From Elysia chlorotica (Eukaryota > Mollusca > Gastropoda > Plakobranchidae): 64,000 nucleotides of DNA. Where the stretch lies: positions 649,929-713,928 of the forward strand of contig RQTK01000021.1 of the NCBI GenBank assembly GCA_003991915.1, in the 5' to 3' direction. Positions 22,229 through 33,515 of the stretch are shown one piece after another. The notes beneath the pieces were generated by a model. The model had not been told where the DNA came from and ran no database searches. It saw nothing but the letters and a program-made list of their open reading frames with translations. The position numbers and the translations under genes were made by a program. Positions within the stretch are counted from its first letter, which is position 1. Every line of letters starts with the position of its first letter.

Positions 22229-25133
22229 ATGGCGGCCTCCATGAATGTTTCTTGTGACGATATTGCAAAGCTTTTGAACCTAAATCAAGCTGATTCAGAT
22301 GAGTTTACAGCTCTTGTTAGCGAATATTTTGGCGCAGGTGATGCAGCAGTTACTGATTCAAGCAGCGATGGAGAGGATTCAGCTAATGACGAAGGTAAGT
22401 TGGTGTTTACACACACATTCTTAGCCCTACTTAAAACACACTCTAGAGAACTATACTAGATCTCTAGATCTAGACATCTACTACTACTACTACTACTACC
22501 ACTACCACAAGTACTAGGCTTAGCCTAGCAGGCTCATGCACAGGACAGAAATGCTGGACTGCATGTAGTCTCTTAGCCCTACTTAAAACACACTCTAGAG
22601 AACTATACTAGATCTCTAGATCTAGACATCTACTACTACTACTACTACTACCACTACCACAAGTACTAGGCTTAGCCTAGCAGGCTCATGCACAGGACAG
22701 AAATGCTGGACTGCATGTAGTCTAAACGTGTGGTAGATATGCATACATTGATTTATAGATCTAGATCTAATTCAATCATTATCTCATTTGATTTCGTTAA
22801 CAGTCAAACTCAAAGCTGACATCAGCTGTTAATCAGCCTGGGTTTACAGTGGATCTCAGGCTTATTGTATTCGTTGACTGGTATACTAGGGTATGCACTG
22901 AATGATGTAGTCTACCCTACACTATCATGAAGATGCTAACGCTTGAAATAGACGTAAGCTATGCTAAAAAGTAAATGATAACATGAATGATACATTCCCA
23001 AATCTGATGAAAGAAACTAATAAGGAGAAGTGTTCACTGCGTGTAACAGACACAGGAGAGCAGAAAATGATGGCTGCTCAAGTCTTGACGAAAGTCAATG
23101 AATTGTGTAAGTTGTAAGATAAGATTATGCGTTAGCTTTTTACAAGAGAGAAGATGCAAAAATAAACGAACAGCAGATTGTATTTACATGGTTTGTTCTT
23201 CTGTTTTTCAGATACTGTTGACGATCGAGATGAAGCGCAGAATTTCGAGCCTGTGCATCAAGATCTGGCAGAGAGAATAGTGCCCATACATCGGGGAAAT
23301 CAAGAAGTGGCAGTCAACGTGACTGAGCGAGGAGAATCACCCACCACCTCGCCCCCTCCATTGCAAGCAACCACCATTCCATGCGGCTGCAAAGGGACAC
23401 CATGCCACAGCCCTTTCTCGTCTCAGGACATAGAGGACTTCAGACTGCAGTACTTGGCTCTAGAACGTGCTGAGCTCGACATCTGCCTGCTGTCGAAAAT
23501 ATCCTGTGGCATTCACCTGGAGAGCCAGACAAGAAATTCCAAAAACTCTGCACAGACCGAAAGGAAGACCCAGAGAACGGACTACTCTCTCCATGGCCAC
23601 AAAATTTGTAGGGACTTTTTTAAGTTCATCCACGGAATTGGACAGGATAAACTTACTGCTTTGCTGAAGCACTACAAGGCGAAAGGTGTGGAGGCACGTT
23701 CTCACAAGAACTCAAAACGGCTGCCTAAACATGCTCTCTCTTATGAGGACACTCGGCGTGTAGTGGATTTTATTCTGAACTACGCCGAGATACAGGCTAT
23801 CCATCTACCAGGACGCACTGCCAAGCACTGGATAACAGACATCCAGTTGCTTCCCACCAGCTGCACCAAGCCAATGGTGTACGCTGAGTACAAGGCTGCA
23901 TCCGAGGAGCTGGGTGTGCGCATTGTAAAACTGAGGACGTTCCAGCACTTATGGAGGACCCTTGTCCCCTTCGTCAGGACAATGCCCCCAGCCAGCGATC
24001 TCTGTTGGACCTGCCAGCAGGGAGCCACTCGTCTTCTCAACACAACAAGGGACTTCGGTGAGGCATTGCGAGAGTTGGAGCACCATCAGGCCATGGTCAA
24101 ACAGGAGCGTCAGCACTACATTGACATCTGCAAGACCGTCGCCTCTCAACTGCCTGCTGATCGTCAACTTGGTTCGCATGACCATTGCTCATTTCAAGGT
24201 TCTAACCACCTCTCCTTTGACTTTGCCCAGCAGGTCCATTACCCTCACAACCCTCTACAGCCTGGGCCTATTTACTTCAAGACACCTCGCAAGTGTGGAA
24301 TTTTTGGAGTCAATAGTGAGGGACACAAACGTCAAATTAATTATTTAATTGACGAGGCCCATTCCTGTGGCAAAGGGGCAAATGTCGTCATCTCCTTGCT
24401 CCACGACTTCCTGGAAAACCACAGCCTAGGAGAAACACATCTTTATCTGCACGCTGACAACTGTGCTGGCCAAAATAAAAACAGCGCCATGGTCCAGTAC
24501 TTGCAGTGGAGGTGCCTTACTGGTCGTCACACACAAATCCAGCTGAGCTTTCTCCTGACCGGCCACACTAAATTTAGTCCCGACGCTGGCTTCGGTCTGC
24601 TCAAGAGAAAGTTTCGGCGCACTCGTGTCGACTGTTTGGATGACATAAAAAATGTTGTTGACTCATCATCAGAGATGAATTCAGCCAAACTGGTTGGTGC
24701 AGAGTCAGGGCCATCTCAGGTACTGACCTACGACTGGTCTGCTTACCTTTCACAGTTCTTCGTGAAGGTGAAGCAGATCAAATCGTTCCATCATTTTACA
24801 ATGAACAACTCCGGAACTCTGGTTGTTAAAGAATACAATGATACAGGAGAGCAGCAACAGGTTCTTCTTAAAAAGCAGCCTGGCCAAAATACCATGCCAC
24901 CACTGGTCATCACCAAGGGCCTGGACATAAAACGCCAGTGGTATCTCTTCAAAGAAATTCGCCCCTTCGTCGCGGATCATGTGAAGGACGTTGTTGCCCC
25001 ATTGCCCAACACTCCTGAGCACCCAGCCAGTGGCAGTGACTCTGAAAGTGACGAGGAGCAGCCACCAGCGCCCAAGAAAAAGAAAACGGCCCAACCTAAC
25101 CCGGCACAGCGAGGCCGGGGACAAAAACAGTAA
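22229..25133 (+). CDS. DUF7869-like protein, probable transposase (two exons)
   Basis: Exon 1 is 22,229-22,394 (ATG in CAAAATGG context, donor GTAAGT). Exon 2 is 23,212-25,133 (acceptor TGTTTTTCAG). Splicing joins the frames to give 695 residues. An acidic N-terminus is followed by a Cys-rich stretch (CGCKGTPC). Next comes a helical region with HGIGQDKL and KRLPKHALSYED, typical of a large family of uncharacterised animal proteins. A CxxC follows in DLCWTCQQ. The C-terminal half looks like an RNase H fold: FDFAQQ (D392), GPIYFK, a helix, HADNCAGQNKN (D471), then GHTKFSPDAGFGLLK (D513), so D-D-D spacing is 79 and 42. The tail is acidic then basic (EEQPPAPKKKK), a likely nuclear signal. The terminal repeats of the surrounding element support a transposase role. 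Transposase function is inference; the family match is recalled. Confidence 0.85.
22421..22723. repeat. 152 bp tandem duplication in the transposon intron
   Basis: A unit starting TTAGCCCTACTTAAAACACA occurs at 22,421 and 22,573 with near identity. Each copy contains AGATCTCTAGATCTAG and a short CTA microsatellite. It does not touch either splice site. Confidence 0.93.
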
Positions 25134-25191
25134 CAGATTTCATCGCGATTTGGATTTAAATGCTGGTATTGAACTGCAAATGTGAGTAAAT

Positions 25192-25197
25192 AATAAA
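25192..25197 (+). terminator. candidate poly(A) signal of the transposase gene
   Basis: AATAAA lies 59 bases after the stop codon and is followed by an A run. Confidence 0.5.
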
Positions 25198-25499
25198 AAA
25201 AAATGTCTATGATAATAGTAGTTTTATGTCTATATCTTGTACAGTGCATGTATAAGTGTTTTAGGACAGAAAAACAATTCAAATCCAACTCAAAAGCAAA
25301 CATTACAATGAAAAACATGAATACAAAACTTTAAACGCGATTTTCTCAAAACTCAGTTTCCGTCAATTCCGTTACAAAATTGGTCATAACTCAGGAACTA
25401 ATAGAGATATTGACTCAAAATAAAGTGCAAAATGTTCAAAAATGATTGGGCTATAATAATCTGTTGCTAACTAAAAAATGATATCTGAACAGATGTGAA

Positions 25500-25521
25500 G
25501 GGTTTTCCCATGCACCCACAC
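25500..25521 (-). repeat. right terminal inverted repeat
   Basis: It is the perfect inverse of 21,591-21,612. Confidence 0.85.
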
Positions 25522-26543
25522 ATATATCCTTTACCATGCTGACGTGCCGTAAAAGCAAACTCACTCACTTAATCACACGTATGCTATAATAATACATAGC
25601 CCAATACACGTAGCCCTACAATGTATGTATGTTATGCTAAAACACGTCATTGTATCATTTTGATAGCAGCCAAACCCTCAAAATATCGCAGTTTTACTTT
25701 TAGAGCCACAAATCCGCTCCTTCCCAGTCCCCGTATCATTAAGAACACTAACAAATTGATCTTAACGCAATACAGTAATGTGTAACCAAAGAAAGAATGG
25801 GAGTTAAGAGGACGAAGCACCGAGAAAAATTAAAATTAACCCCGTAGCTCGCGTCTGAGACTGGTGTGACACTGGCCTTGTTTTGATAAGGTTAGATTAC
25901 ATCGGTACATGCACAACATCGCCGTATAGGATCCCCCAGGGGAACCTAGGAGACGTTAAACCCGGAGAGAGGGAGAGAATTCTCTCCCTCCCTCTATAGA
26001 GAATCTGAACATGCACAACTGCTGCACCCCCGCTGCGCAGATTACCGCCGAGTTCAAAGGAATTAATGCACTTTTCCTGCCATTGCCAATGCGTCAGTGC
26101 CGCTCCTGCCACTAGGCTTGTCCATGACCCTGTGAAAAGGGGCTTTATTTATTCAAATGACATTCCTTTGGTATGACTTAATATAGTTAATGCGTCTACC
26201 TTGTGGCTTCATGGCATTTTAAATTCTTATTTTGTGAACTTTGATGGCTCAAATGTGGGAGGATGATATAAGTTTTTGTTTTAATTGAGAGGGAAACTAG
26301 TCAAGTTTGATCAGTTGTTGAACCTGTGTATCTACTATCAGCTGGTCATCATGATTGGAGTCACAGAAACCATTAAAGCAACAAGAATAAATTCACAATG
26401 TAGAAAAAGGCTGCCGTTAAATTTTAAAGAGGAATAGAAATAGAATGCAGTTTTACTACGATGTGTTCTTTGTAGAAAGTAAAGTTGAACAAACCAGTCT
26501 AGCCTAAGTGTGCATGTATCTAGATCGAGACAAGCACTAGGAA
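25522..26543. other. no gene; SINE-tail fragment
   Basis: A SINE-type 3' piece (ACCTAGGAGACGTTAAACCC) lies at about 25,945-25,985 and is followed by a small GAGAGGGAGAGAATTCTCTC palindrome. The rest is AT-rich and featureless. Confidence 0.5.
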
Positions 26544-26636
26544 AGAATGCACAAACATGACGTAGCTTACGTCTCGTCGTAAGCCTTTTTTATATTGTTG
26601 CGACGAGACGTAAGCTACGTCTTGTTTGTGTATTCT
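26544..26636. repeat. 93 nt near-perfect hairpin
   Basis: The 36 bp arms (26,544-26,579 and 26,601-26,636) differ at two positions and are separated by a 21 nt loop. Both arms contain ACGTAGCTTACGTCTCGTCG or its inverse. The size and shape equal a pre-miRNA or a tiny foldback element. Pairing this complete is more usual for a foldback MITE than for a conserved miRNA. Confidence 0.85.
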
Positions 26637-27494
26637 ACCCTTAGTATGGCCAATTTCAACTAAACAAAATAAAAAGCAGTAGTCGATGGGTTTTCCTATT
26701 TTTTTTTCTTTTTTAAAAATTAAGAAAAACAACAACACATGTTTTTACGCCTGACAGGGGTTTTTCTACATTGCGTTCGAAAATGCTATCGATAAAAAAA
26801 AAATTGAAAATTTTAACTGATTTTCATTTTCAAAATTCATCCTCCTGCTAAGAAATTTTAGACCCGATGCACTACGCTTACATCTCGGCCCACACCCTTC
26901 TCGGTTTCAGACGGTGGAGGCGGGTAAAAAATACAGCATACTGGGTTCTCACGGCGCAAAAAAAATGCGCGCCTTTCAAATAGTTCACTTTTAATATAGA
27001 TGCATTAATTAAAACGTAGGATTTGAAAACATTGTTGAAGTCCCTATAACTCCGCTGACCAATATCTATTAGTGTTGGAAAAAGCTGCTATATTTTCATA
27101 AAAACGTTTTTGTTTGCAACAAAACATGTGTCATAAGTTTCTTAATCGAATTTCCTAATCAGAAAACTCACTTAGTTGTACGTGTATTATAAAGGGCTAA
27201 TTCGATATTAAAAAAAACAACAACAAAAAAACCTTCTCTTTTTTTCTCCCCATGGCGACAGACATGCACCTTTGTCTGATATTATCACACACTTGTCCGT
27301 CTTTGTCTGAGAAACAATTAATCTGGACACTTGATGACGTAGAACTATTATGTCATGAAACATCCATATACATGATTGTATAACCATTCCAAAATGACTA
27401 GTGCCGGGTTTGAATGTCGCGGGCGCCGCACTCTTTTGTGACGCTTGACAGTTTCATTTATTTCTAGCCTTAGAATGGGAAGGAGAGACACACT

Positions 27495-27499
<5 letters not shown>
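26637..27499. other. no gene recognised
   Basis: AT-rich sequence without coding signal. Confidence 0.5.

Positions 27500-27541
<42 letters not shown>
27500..27541. repeat. (GA)n microsatellite
   Basis: About 20 GA units, followed by GA-rich degenerate sequence to 27,705. Confidence 0.95.
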
Positions 27542-27546
<5 letters not shown>

Positions 27547-27701
27547 AGAAAAGAAGAGAGCGATAGATGGGCAGAGAAACAAAGTCAACTCAAAGAGAGA
27601 CAGGCATAGGCAGGGAGAGAAACAGACAGGGATCTATAGATCTATAGAGATAAATGGAGAGAGAGAGAGATAGATGAAGAGAGACAGGGATCTAGAAAGT
27701 C

Positions 27702-27907
<206 letters not shown>

Positions 27908-28254
27908 GTTTATCTTGCATAAAAAAAGACACGCGACTTAGATTAGACATTTCAATATTTATTTTAAAAAAAAAACGCAACACTTAGACCTTTTAATTTA
28001 AGGGAAGGCGAGAAATTCATTTAAAAAAAAGGCCCTAGTCATCCTGTATAAGAAATACCTGCACATGTGGTAGATTATTTCTATAGATGCTCAATCATGT
28101 GTGAAATGACGTAGGTAACGCACACGTAACAGGCGCGTTCTCTAAGAAAGAACTCATGATAAAGGAAACTTCTGAGGCAAAGACTACACAATAGTCATGT
28201 ATGACGTGTTCCTAGCCTGGCTTCAACACTTCTCCATCTCCCTTTCTTTCGCTC

Positions 28255-28315
28255 TTTGTCTCTGTCTGTCTGTCTGTCTGTTTCTTTCTCTCTCTCTCTA
28301 TCTCTCTCCTGCCTC

Positions 28316-28381
<66 letters not shown>

Positions 28382-28465
28382 CATCTCTCTCGATCTTCTT
28401 AATATCTCTCCTCGCCTCTCTCTCTCTCTGTCTGTCTGTTTGTCTAACTCTCTCTCTCTCTCTAT
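28255..28465. repeat. TCTG / TATC / CT compound microsatellite
   Basis: TCTG units (28,260) and CT runs are followed by about 16 TATC units (28,317-28,381), then CT and TCTG units again. Confidence 0.95.
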
Positions 28466-28614
28466 CATTGGGGGTCAGCATGACTTTCCTCCCTTTCTTT
28501 CACTCACAAACTAGGAGATAATCTTATCGTAGTTTCAGATTGTTTCTTCCACTCTACTCATGTTTCTAAAAGTAATCTGTGGTCGCAGAAAGCAAACCTG
28601 ACTCCAGTTCGAAC

Positions 28615-28795
28615 GTTTTTTAGGTTCTCAAAATACTCCAGACGGTGCTGAGACCTTAGAGCCTGTTATGCTGACAATGTCACCAACCTAACCAGTGGGA
28701 AACAAAGGATGCCTGATGGGCGAATTGAACCAGGAATCTTAGGCCGCTTCGCTATATATCAAATAAGCGATCTCGCTACCCGGGCGGCAAACTGG
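28615..28795 (-). mobile_element. tRNA-derived SINE, minus strand
   Basis: The minus strand shows an A-box region, a B box GGTTCAATTCG (about 28,735), then the shared core (ACTGGTTAGGTTGGTG). Its tRNA-like head directly abuts the head of the plus-strand SINE that follows, so the two SINEs are head to head. Confidence 0.6.
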
Positions 28796-28975
28796 AGCAT
28801 ATTATAGCAAGTGGTAGAGCGTTTGTCTCCCGATCGAAAGTTACCTGGTTCGAAATCCACGATTGATCAAACCCGTGTTTGTCTCATTTCTTCCTGTGCT
28901 GTTTAGGTCGGTATCCCTGCACTGTCTATGTGTCAGTAAGACCGCACCACGTTAAATTGTCAAACATTAGTCGGA
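28796..28975 (+). mobile_element. tRNA-derived SINE, plus strand
   Basis: The A-box segment TAGCAAGTGGTAGAGCG and B box GGTTCGAAATCC are tRNA-like. A partial core follows (TAGGTCGGTATCCCTGCACTG), then GTGTCAGTAAGACC. It is diverged. Confidence 0.55.
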
Positions 28976-30779
28976 ACCCGATTACAATAATTATAGTCTA
29001 AAGTTGAACATTAATCAACCAACTCAATTCACTTCGCCCTCCTCTACAACCTCCGCCCCGCCCCCTTTTATATACGGTAATTTAAAAAAAAATGAATTAA
29101 AACTTCATTGTACATAGATGTGTTTGTGGTCAACATGCATGGTTTCCACAACTGAAGAGCAGACCAAGTCGAAAATACACATGTAGCATGTGTTACTGTT
29201 AGCAGAAATGGCAAGTTTACTCCAAACTTACGAAGAAAACGAATGTCACGTAGGACTGTAATTCTAATTGAATGATTATCACTCACTGCCAAGACTTTCG
29301 TGTAAACTGCAACTATAACTTAAATGTTTATTCAGCGGAAAAATTAGCCCACTACACACAAGTAAAATAAGTACATGTTCAGATAAAAGGAAGGCGTACA
29401 TTTGTATTAATCAGGTGTATTTTTGTTTAATAGTGAGTCGTCATGTACATTCTTGAACAAAGCTCACCCAACAAACCAAGGACAGGCGTTTGATCTTTAA
29501 AAAAAAAAGTGTACCTGAATAAATAATCACGTCCTACTCCTAGTCTTAATCTTGTAGTGACCATTCTTGAGCAATAGTTTTGCATTTGAACAAAATTAAC
29601 TATCTGCTCGCAGGTAAGTTATGTGTTTCACGAGATTAATGAAAATAATTATAAGTATATATTAATATTATTAGTGTATTCTCATTAGGAATAATATTTC
29701 GGAAAAAAATCCACTTTGAGATATAAGTTCAACAAGCAGAAACATTTAATGTAAATGAGTCGTTTTGAGGTAGATCTTTTTTTGCCCTTGCGCGCTCTTT
29801 GTTCTCACAAGAAGCACCTAGCAGTACATGTACATGTTCTCCCTCCTCTTGCTTGATATGCCAACTTGTTCCATGTTCGTGTCTTCTAACCTACATTTCG
29901 TAACTCTTGGTAATTGACAGCACACAATTAATAGAGTTTTCATTCTAACCTAAGACAGACTTTAGCGTTGATTGAATTCAACGCCTCGGGATAAATCTAT
30001 TACCGGTACGAAAAGACAAAGTCAGCGAAATCGCATGGTAATACTACCAATTGCGCTCGCCCTATTTCCTTTTCAAAATGATGTGTATGTAAAATCTGGA
30101 TGGGTTTCTTTGTTAAATTATAAAAGGAAAAAAGGGGGGGGGGCGTTGAAATAACTCAACATTGTTAGCTCTAAAATAAAGAACTAGGCCCACGTTATTA
30201 ACGAGATCATTTCGCGAGTGATAGACCAAGTTGTCCACACAAAAAAACAAAAAAAAAAACAAGTGATGACAGCGCACAGTGGACAAAACGGTGATTGAGT
30301 ATAGCCTTGTTTATGAAGAATAATATTATCATTACGAAATGAAACAATTGGAGTGAGTAGGAGTCAAAAGGGCCATGGTATATAAACAATGTGAACCTGT
30401 AATCGAAATTTAGAGAGCGGCGGTGTTGATAAAGTAAGAAACATAACGTTATTATTTGATATTTGATACACGACACATACGACATTCCATTTAAAATTGT
30501 CAAATTATATTTTATATTAATTTGATACACGACACATATCTCATTCCCTTTGAATTATATTATGCATTATGTAAACAAAATAATTATTTTGCTTCAAACA
30601 AAAATCCAGCTTTCAAGAGCAAAATTACACTAACAAATTTTACTGTCTTACACTTTTACAATTACAGCGAAACAAATTAACAAGCCAAAAACTATGAATC
30701 AGAGCCCCTCTCATTTGAGTGTCAAATATAAAAAAAAAGGAAGAAAAAGTTTCCCGTCCCCTCTCTCAGTGCTCACTTC
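28976..30779. other. no gene recognised
   Basis: AT-rich sequence with no domain-bearing ORF. Confidence 0.5.
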
Positions 30780-31260
30780 ATAGCCAGAAGTTTTTCGCCG
30801 AGACGATCAGACGAACGGAAGAAGCGCTGGCTCGCGTGGGCGAGAGGGGTGCAACTTCGCGCCGTTTGCGGGAACTTGGGCAAGAAGAAAGGAGCTGTGC
30901 AAAATAAAATCTAGCCTTTCTAGGCGTAGGCTAGGCCTAGTGGGGAAGGGGGGGAGTCTTCTAAGGATTGAAAGGCCGCGAACGTATTCACCTCTGACAC
31001 CAGTTTCCATTGGCTAGAGGAGTTGCCGGAATGTTTATAAACAGGCTGAACCAGAAGCGGTGTGACAGTCTACTAGCTGTCTTGATCGTCATATAATCAG
31101 AAGAAGCCTAGAGTGCTAGATTCTAGCTAAATCTAGATCTACTATCTGCAATCGTTATGCTATTGTGTTCTGAACTGGATTATCACTATTATGACTGCGA
31201 CATGTGTGGCTTGCAACGCTGTTATTGTTGGATTTAAGTCCTTTTGGTGAGATATGTAAA
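30780..31260 (+). promoter_or_regulatory. possible promoter and non-coding first exon of the zinc-finger gene
   Basis: A locally CpG-rich stretch (30,795-30,880, with repeated CGCG and GCGCC) stands out from the AT-rich surroundings. A TATA-like TTTATAAAC lies at about 31,034. A good donor (TTTTG/GTGAGATA) at about 31,247 could splice to the acceptor at 33,484. This is inference from position and composition only. Confidence 0.25.
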
Positions 31261-31689
31261 TGACTGATTTTTCGATCTAAATTTTGGAGCAAAGATGGTC
31301 TCGATCTAATCTAGATCTAGACCTATGCCAGACGATCTATAGACTAACTCTGTTACTGTTAGTCTAGATCTAGATACTCCACATTGGAATATGTTTCGCA
31401 CCGTTATCCAGTACCGGTAGGTCAAACTTTATCGTTTAAATACAATAGACTATAGAGTAATAATACTGTCTCTAAATTAGCAACATTTGCAACCAAGTTA
31501 AAATGGTAGGAACTTGAAACAAGTTATTCATGTGCTTTTAACCAAGATCTAGACTGACACAAGTTATTCGTGTGATTTTAACCACGATCTAGACTACATC
31601 TACTCATCGATGTTTGGTTTGCTACTCTGTACTTGCTAGATTAGATCTAAATCTGTACCAATACTGCTTAATGCTCTTGCTGCTACTTA

Positions 31690-31822
<133 letters not shown>

Positions 31823-31891
31823 GCCACTATTACTACTACTGCTACTATTACTACTAATATTACTATTAATACTACAACCACACGTACTATG

Positions 31892-31895
<4 letters not shown>

Positions 31896-31978
<83 letters not shown>

Positions 31979-31980
31979 GC
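31896..31980. repeat. (TAC)n array 2
   Basis: About 27 units, separated from array 1 by a degenerate TAC-rich spacer containing ACAACCACACGTACTATGAC. Confidence 0.97.
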
Positions 31981-32554
31981 TGTTTTGGTGCATCTATTTT
32001 TCACATAGTCATGATGCAAATACAACCGTAGATTCCTCTTCTATGTGTGTATAGGACTGGGGTAAAAAACAATTTTTTTTCTTTTTTTTTTCAAAGGTCT
32101 TTGCAGATATTTTTGTAGGCCCCTGCGTTTTAGTTCCTTCTTGCAACTGTGACAACAGTACACGCATCCGCCTTTGTTTCAAAAGTACACGTTTTAATGC
32201 GATTGTCAACTTTACCTATAATGCCTAGTACACGGTGAAGTGGAAAGGAGAGACGATGTTTACAATCATTACGAACAGTATAAAATACAGATATATATAT
32301 AATACACAATTAATAAGTCACTTTCTAGACCACGTGCCTTGACGGAGCAATGTTTGTAAGCTTTTTTTAAAAAAAATTTTATTTTTAATCCGCGACAAAG
32401 CCACTACAATTATCTGTATCGTCAACGTAAAAAATATTTATCATTATAGTTTTTATACCCTATTACACTAGACGTGAATAATCTTTGAATTGATAAAAAA
32501 AGTATTCGCTTGAAGGACCTGCATTTCTTATGTCTCACTAGTTTGTTTCATTTT

Positions 32555-32672
32555 CAGTTTTGTAACTCTACTGTTTCAGTTTTGTAACTCTACTGTTTCA
32601 GTTTTGTAACTCTACTGTTTCAGTTTTGAAACTCTACTATTTCAGTTTTGTAACTCTACTGTTTCAGTTTTG
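32555..32672. repeat. 22 bp tandem repeat, ~5.4 copies
   Basis: The unit CAGTTTTGTAACTCTACTGT plus TT is repeated five times with two substitutions, then a partial copy. The array is young and homogeneous. Confidence 0.96.
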
Positions 32673-32892
32673 TGTCGTATCAGTTGATGTTTACATACAT
32701 GTATGTACAGTGGAACCTTTTTTTTTTTTTTTAAAGATTAACTGGCTTTAGTTTACCGTCTATGTTAAATATGGACTTGGTGTAAACAAACTTTAAGTTT
32801 GTCCCTAAGAGGTTTATCTTCAGCGAATTCCAATGTTTATCTTAGTTTCTATGAACGGAATCAAAAGTACATACAACAAGAACATCACTAGT

Positions 32893-32958
32893 ACGGTAAT
32901 ACTAAAACAATGAATAATTTGAAAAACACGTACTACCACTGCTACTGCTGTACAATTA
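32893..32958 (+). repeat. left 66 bp direct repeat flanking a SINE
   Basis: It starts ACGGTAATACTAAAACAATG and is repeated at 33,218-33,283 with only a few substitutions. Confidence 0.92.
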
Positions 32959-33217
32959 CTAAGGGGGGCGCGGTGGCCCAGGGGTAGAACATCGGCTTCC
33001 GACGCAAAAGGTCCCGAGTTCGACTCCTGGCTGTTGCAATCCCTACTGGTTGGGTCGGTGTCAGTATAATGTGACCGGCTGAGACAGGAGTCATGGTATC
33101 CCCACCCTGTCTCATGTGTGGCAGCACATAAAATTGTCAGACGTCCGTCTTGGGGCCCGTCTACGATATAGCCTATAAGTTGCTGACGTTGGACGTTAAA
33201 ACCCAACCAACCAACCA
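32959..33217 (+). mobile_element. full-length tRNA-derived SINE
   Basis: This is the best-preserved SINE here. The A box is in GGTGGCCCAGGGGTAGAAC and the B box is GTCCCGAGTTCGACTCC. The core is ACTGGTTGGGTCGGTGTCAG and GTGACCGGCTGAGACAGGAG. The 3' part is GTCAGACGTCCGTCTTGGGG and GACGTTGGACGTTAAAACCC, ending in (CCAA)n. It lies between 66 bp direct repeats. The minus-strand ORF through it is spurious. Confidence 0.85.
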
Positions 33218-33283
33218 ACGGTAATACTAAAACAATGAATAATTTGAAAAACACGTACTACCACTGCTGCTGCTGTATAATTA
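33218..33283 (+). repeat. right 66 bp direct repeat flanking a SINE
   Basis: It matches 32,893-32,958. This length is far greater than a usual SINE target-site duplication. Confidence 0.92.
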
Positions 33284-33515
33284 AACTGCCATTAGTAATA
33301 CTACTTTTGCCACTGCTACTCACTGTTCTACTCTTATTGACTACTCCTAGACATGAACTTAAGAAAAACGCTTTTAAAATCAACTATGTAAATGAAAGAA
33401 AAGTAACGCTCTTATATATGCCTTATGTTCAAAGTAGATAAGTATTCTTGGTATTCCCTTTCTATTTTTTTTTTTAATCAACAGGCTGACCAAAACCACG
33501 TAAACCAATTTGAAG

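Larger units (their letters stand above)
21591..25521 (+). mobile_element. complete DNA transposon with DUF7869-like transposase candidate
   Basis: Both ends carry a 22 bp perfect terminal inverted repeat, GTGTGGGTGCATGGGAAAAC plus CC, at 21,591-21,612 and, inverted, 25,500-25,521. Partial similarity continues inward. ATAT stands on both outer sides (21,587-21,590 and 25,522-25,525), so a 4 bp or shorter target duplication is possible, but the context is low-complexity. The 3,931 bp element contains exactly one gene, in two exons, and the frame is undamaged. An intact coding frame together with perfect ends suggests recent activity. I assign no superfamily. The ends do not match ones I know for hAT, Tc1/mariner, piggyBac or Harbinger. 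Confidence 0.8.

Noticed and set aside
23460..25318. Several 80-128 codon ORFs on both strands inside the transposase exon
   Set aside because: Shadow frames of the GC-richer transposase coding sequence.
26544..26636. Rho-independent terminator
   Set aside because: The hairpin is strong but the context is eukaryotic and there is no adjacent T run.
32820..33254. 144-codon minus-strand ORF
   Set aside because: It crosses a SINE and its flanking repeats; the open frame is incidental.
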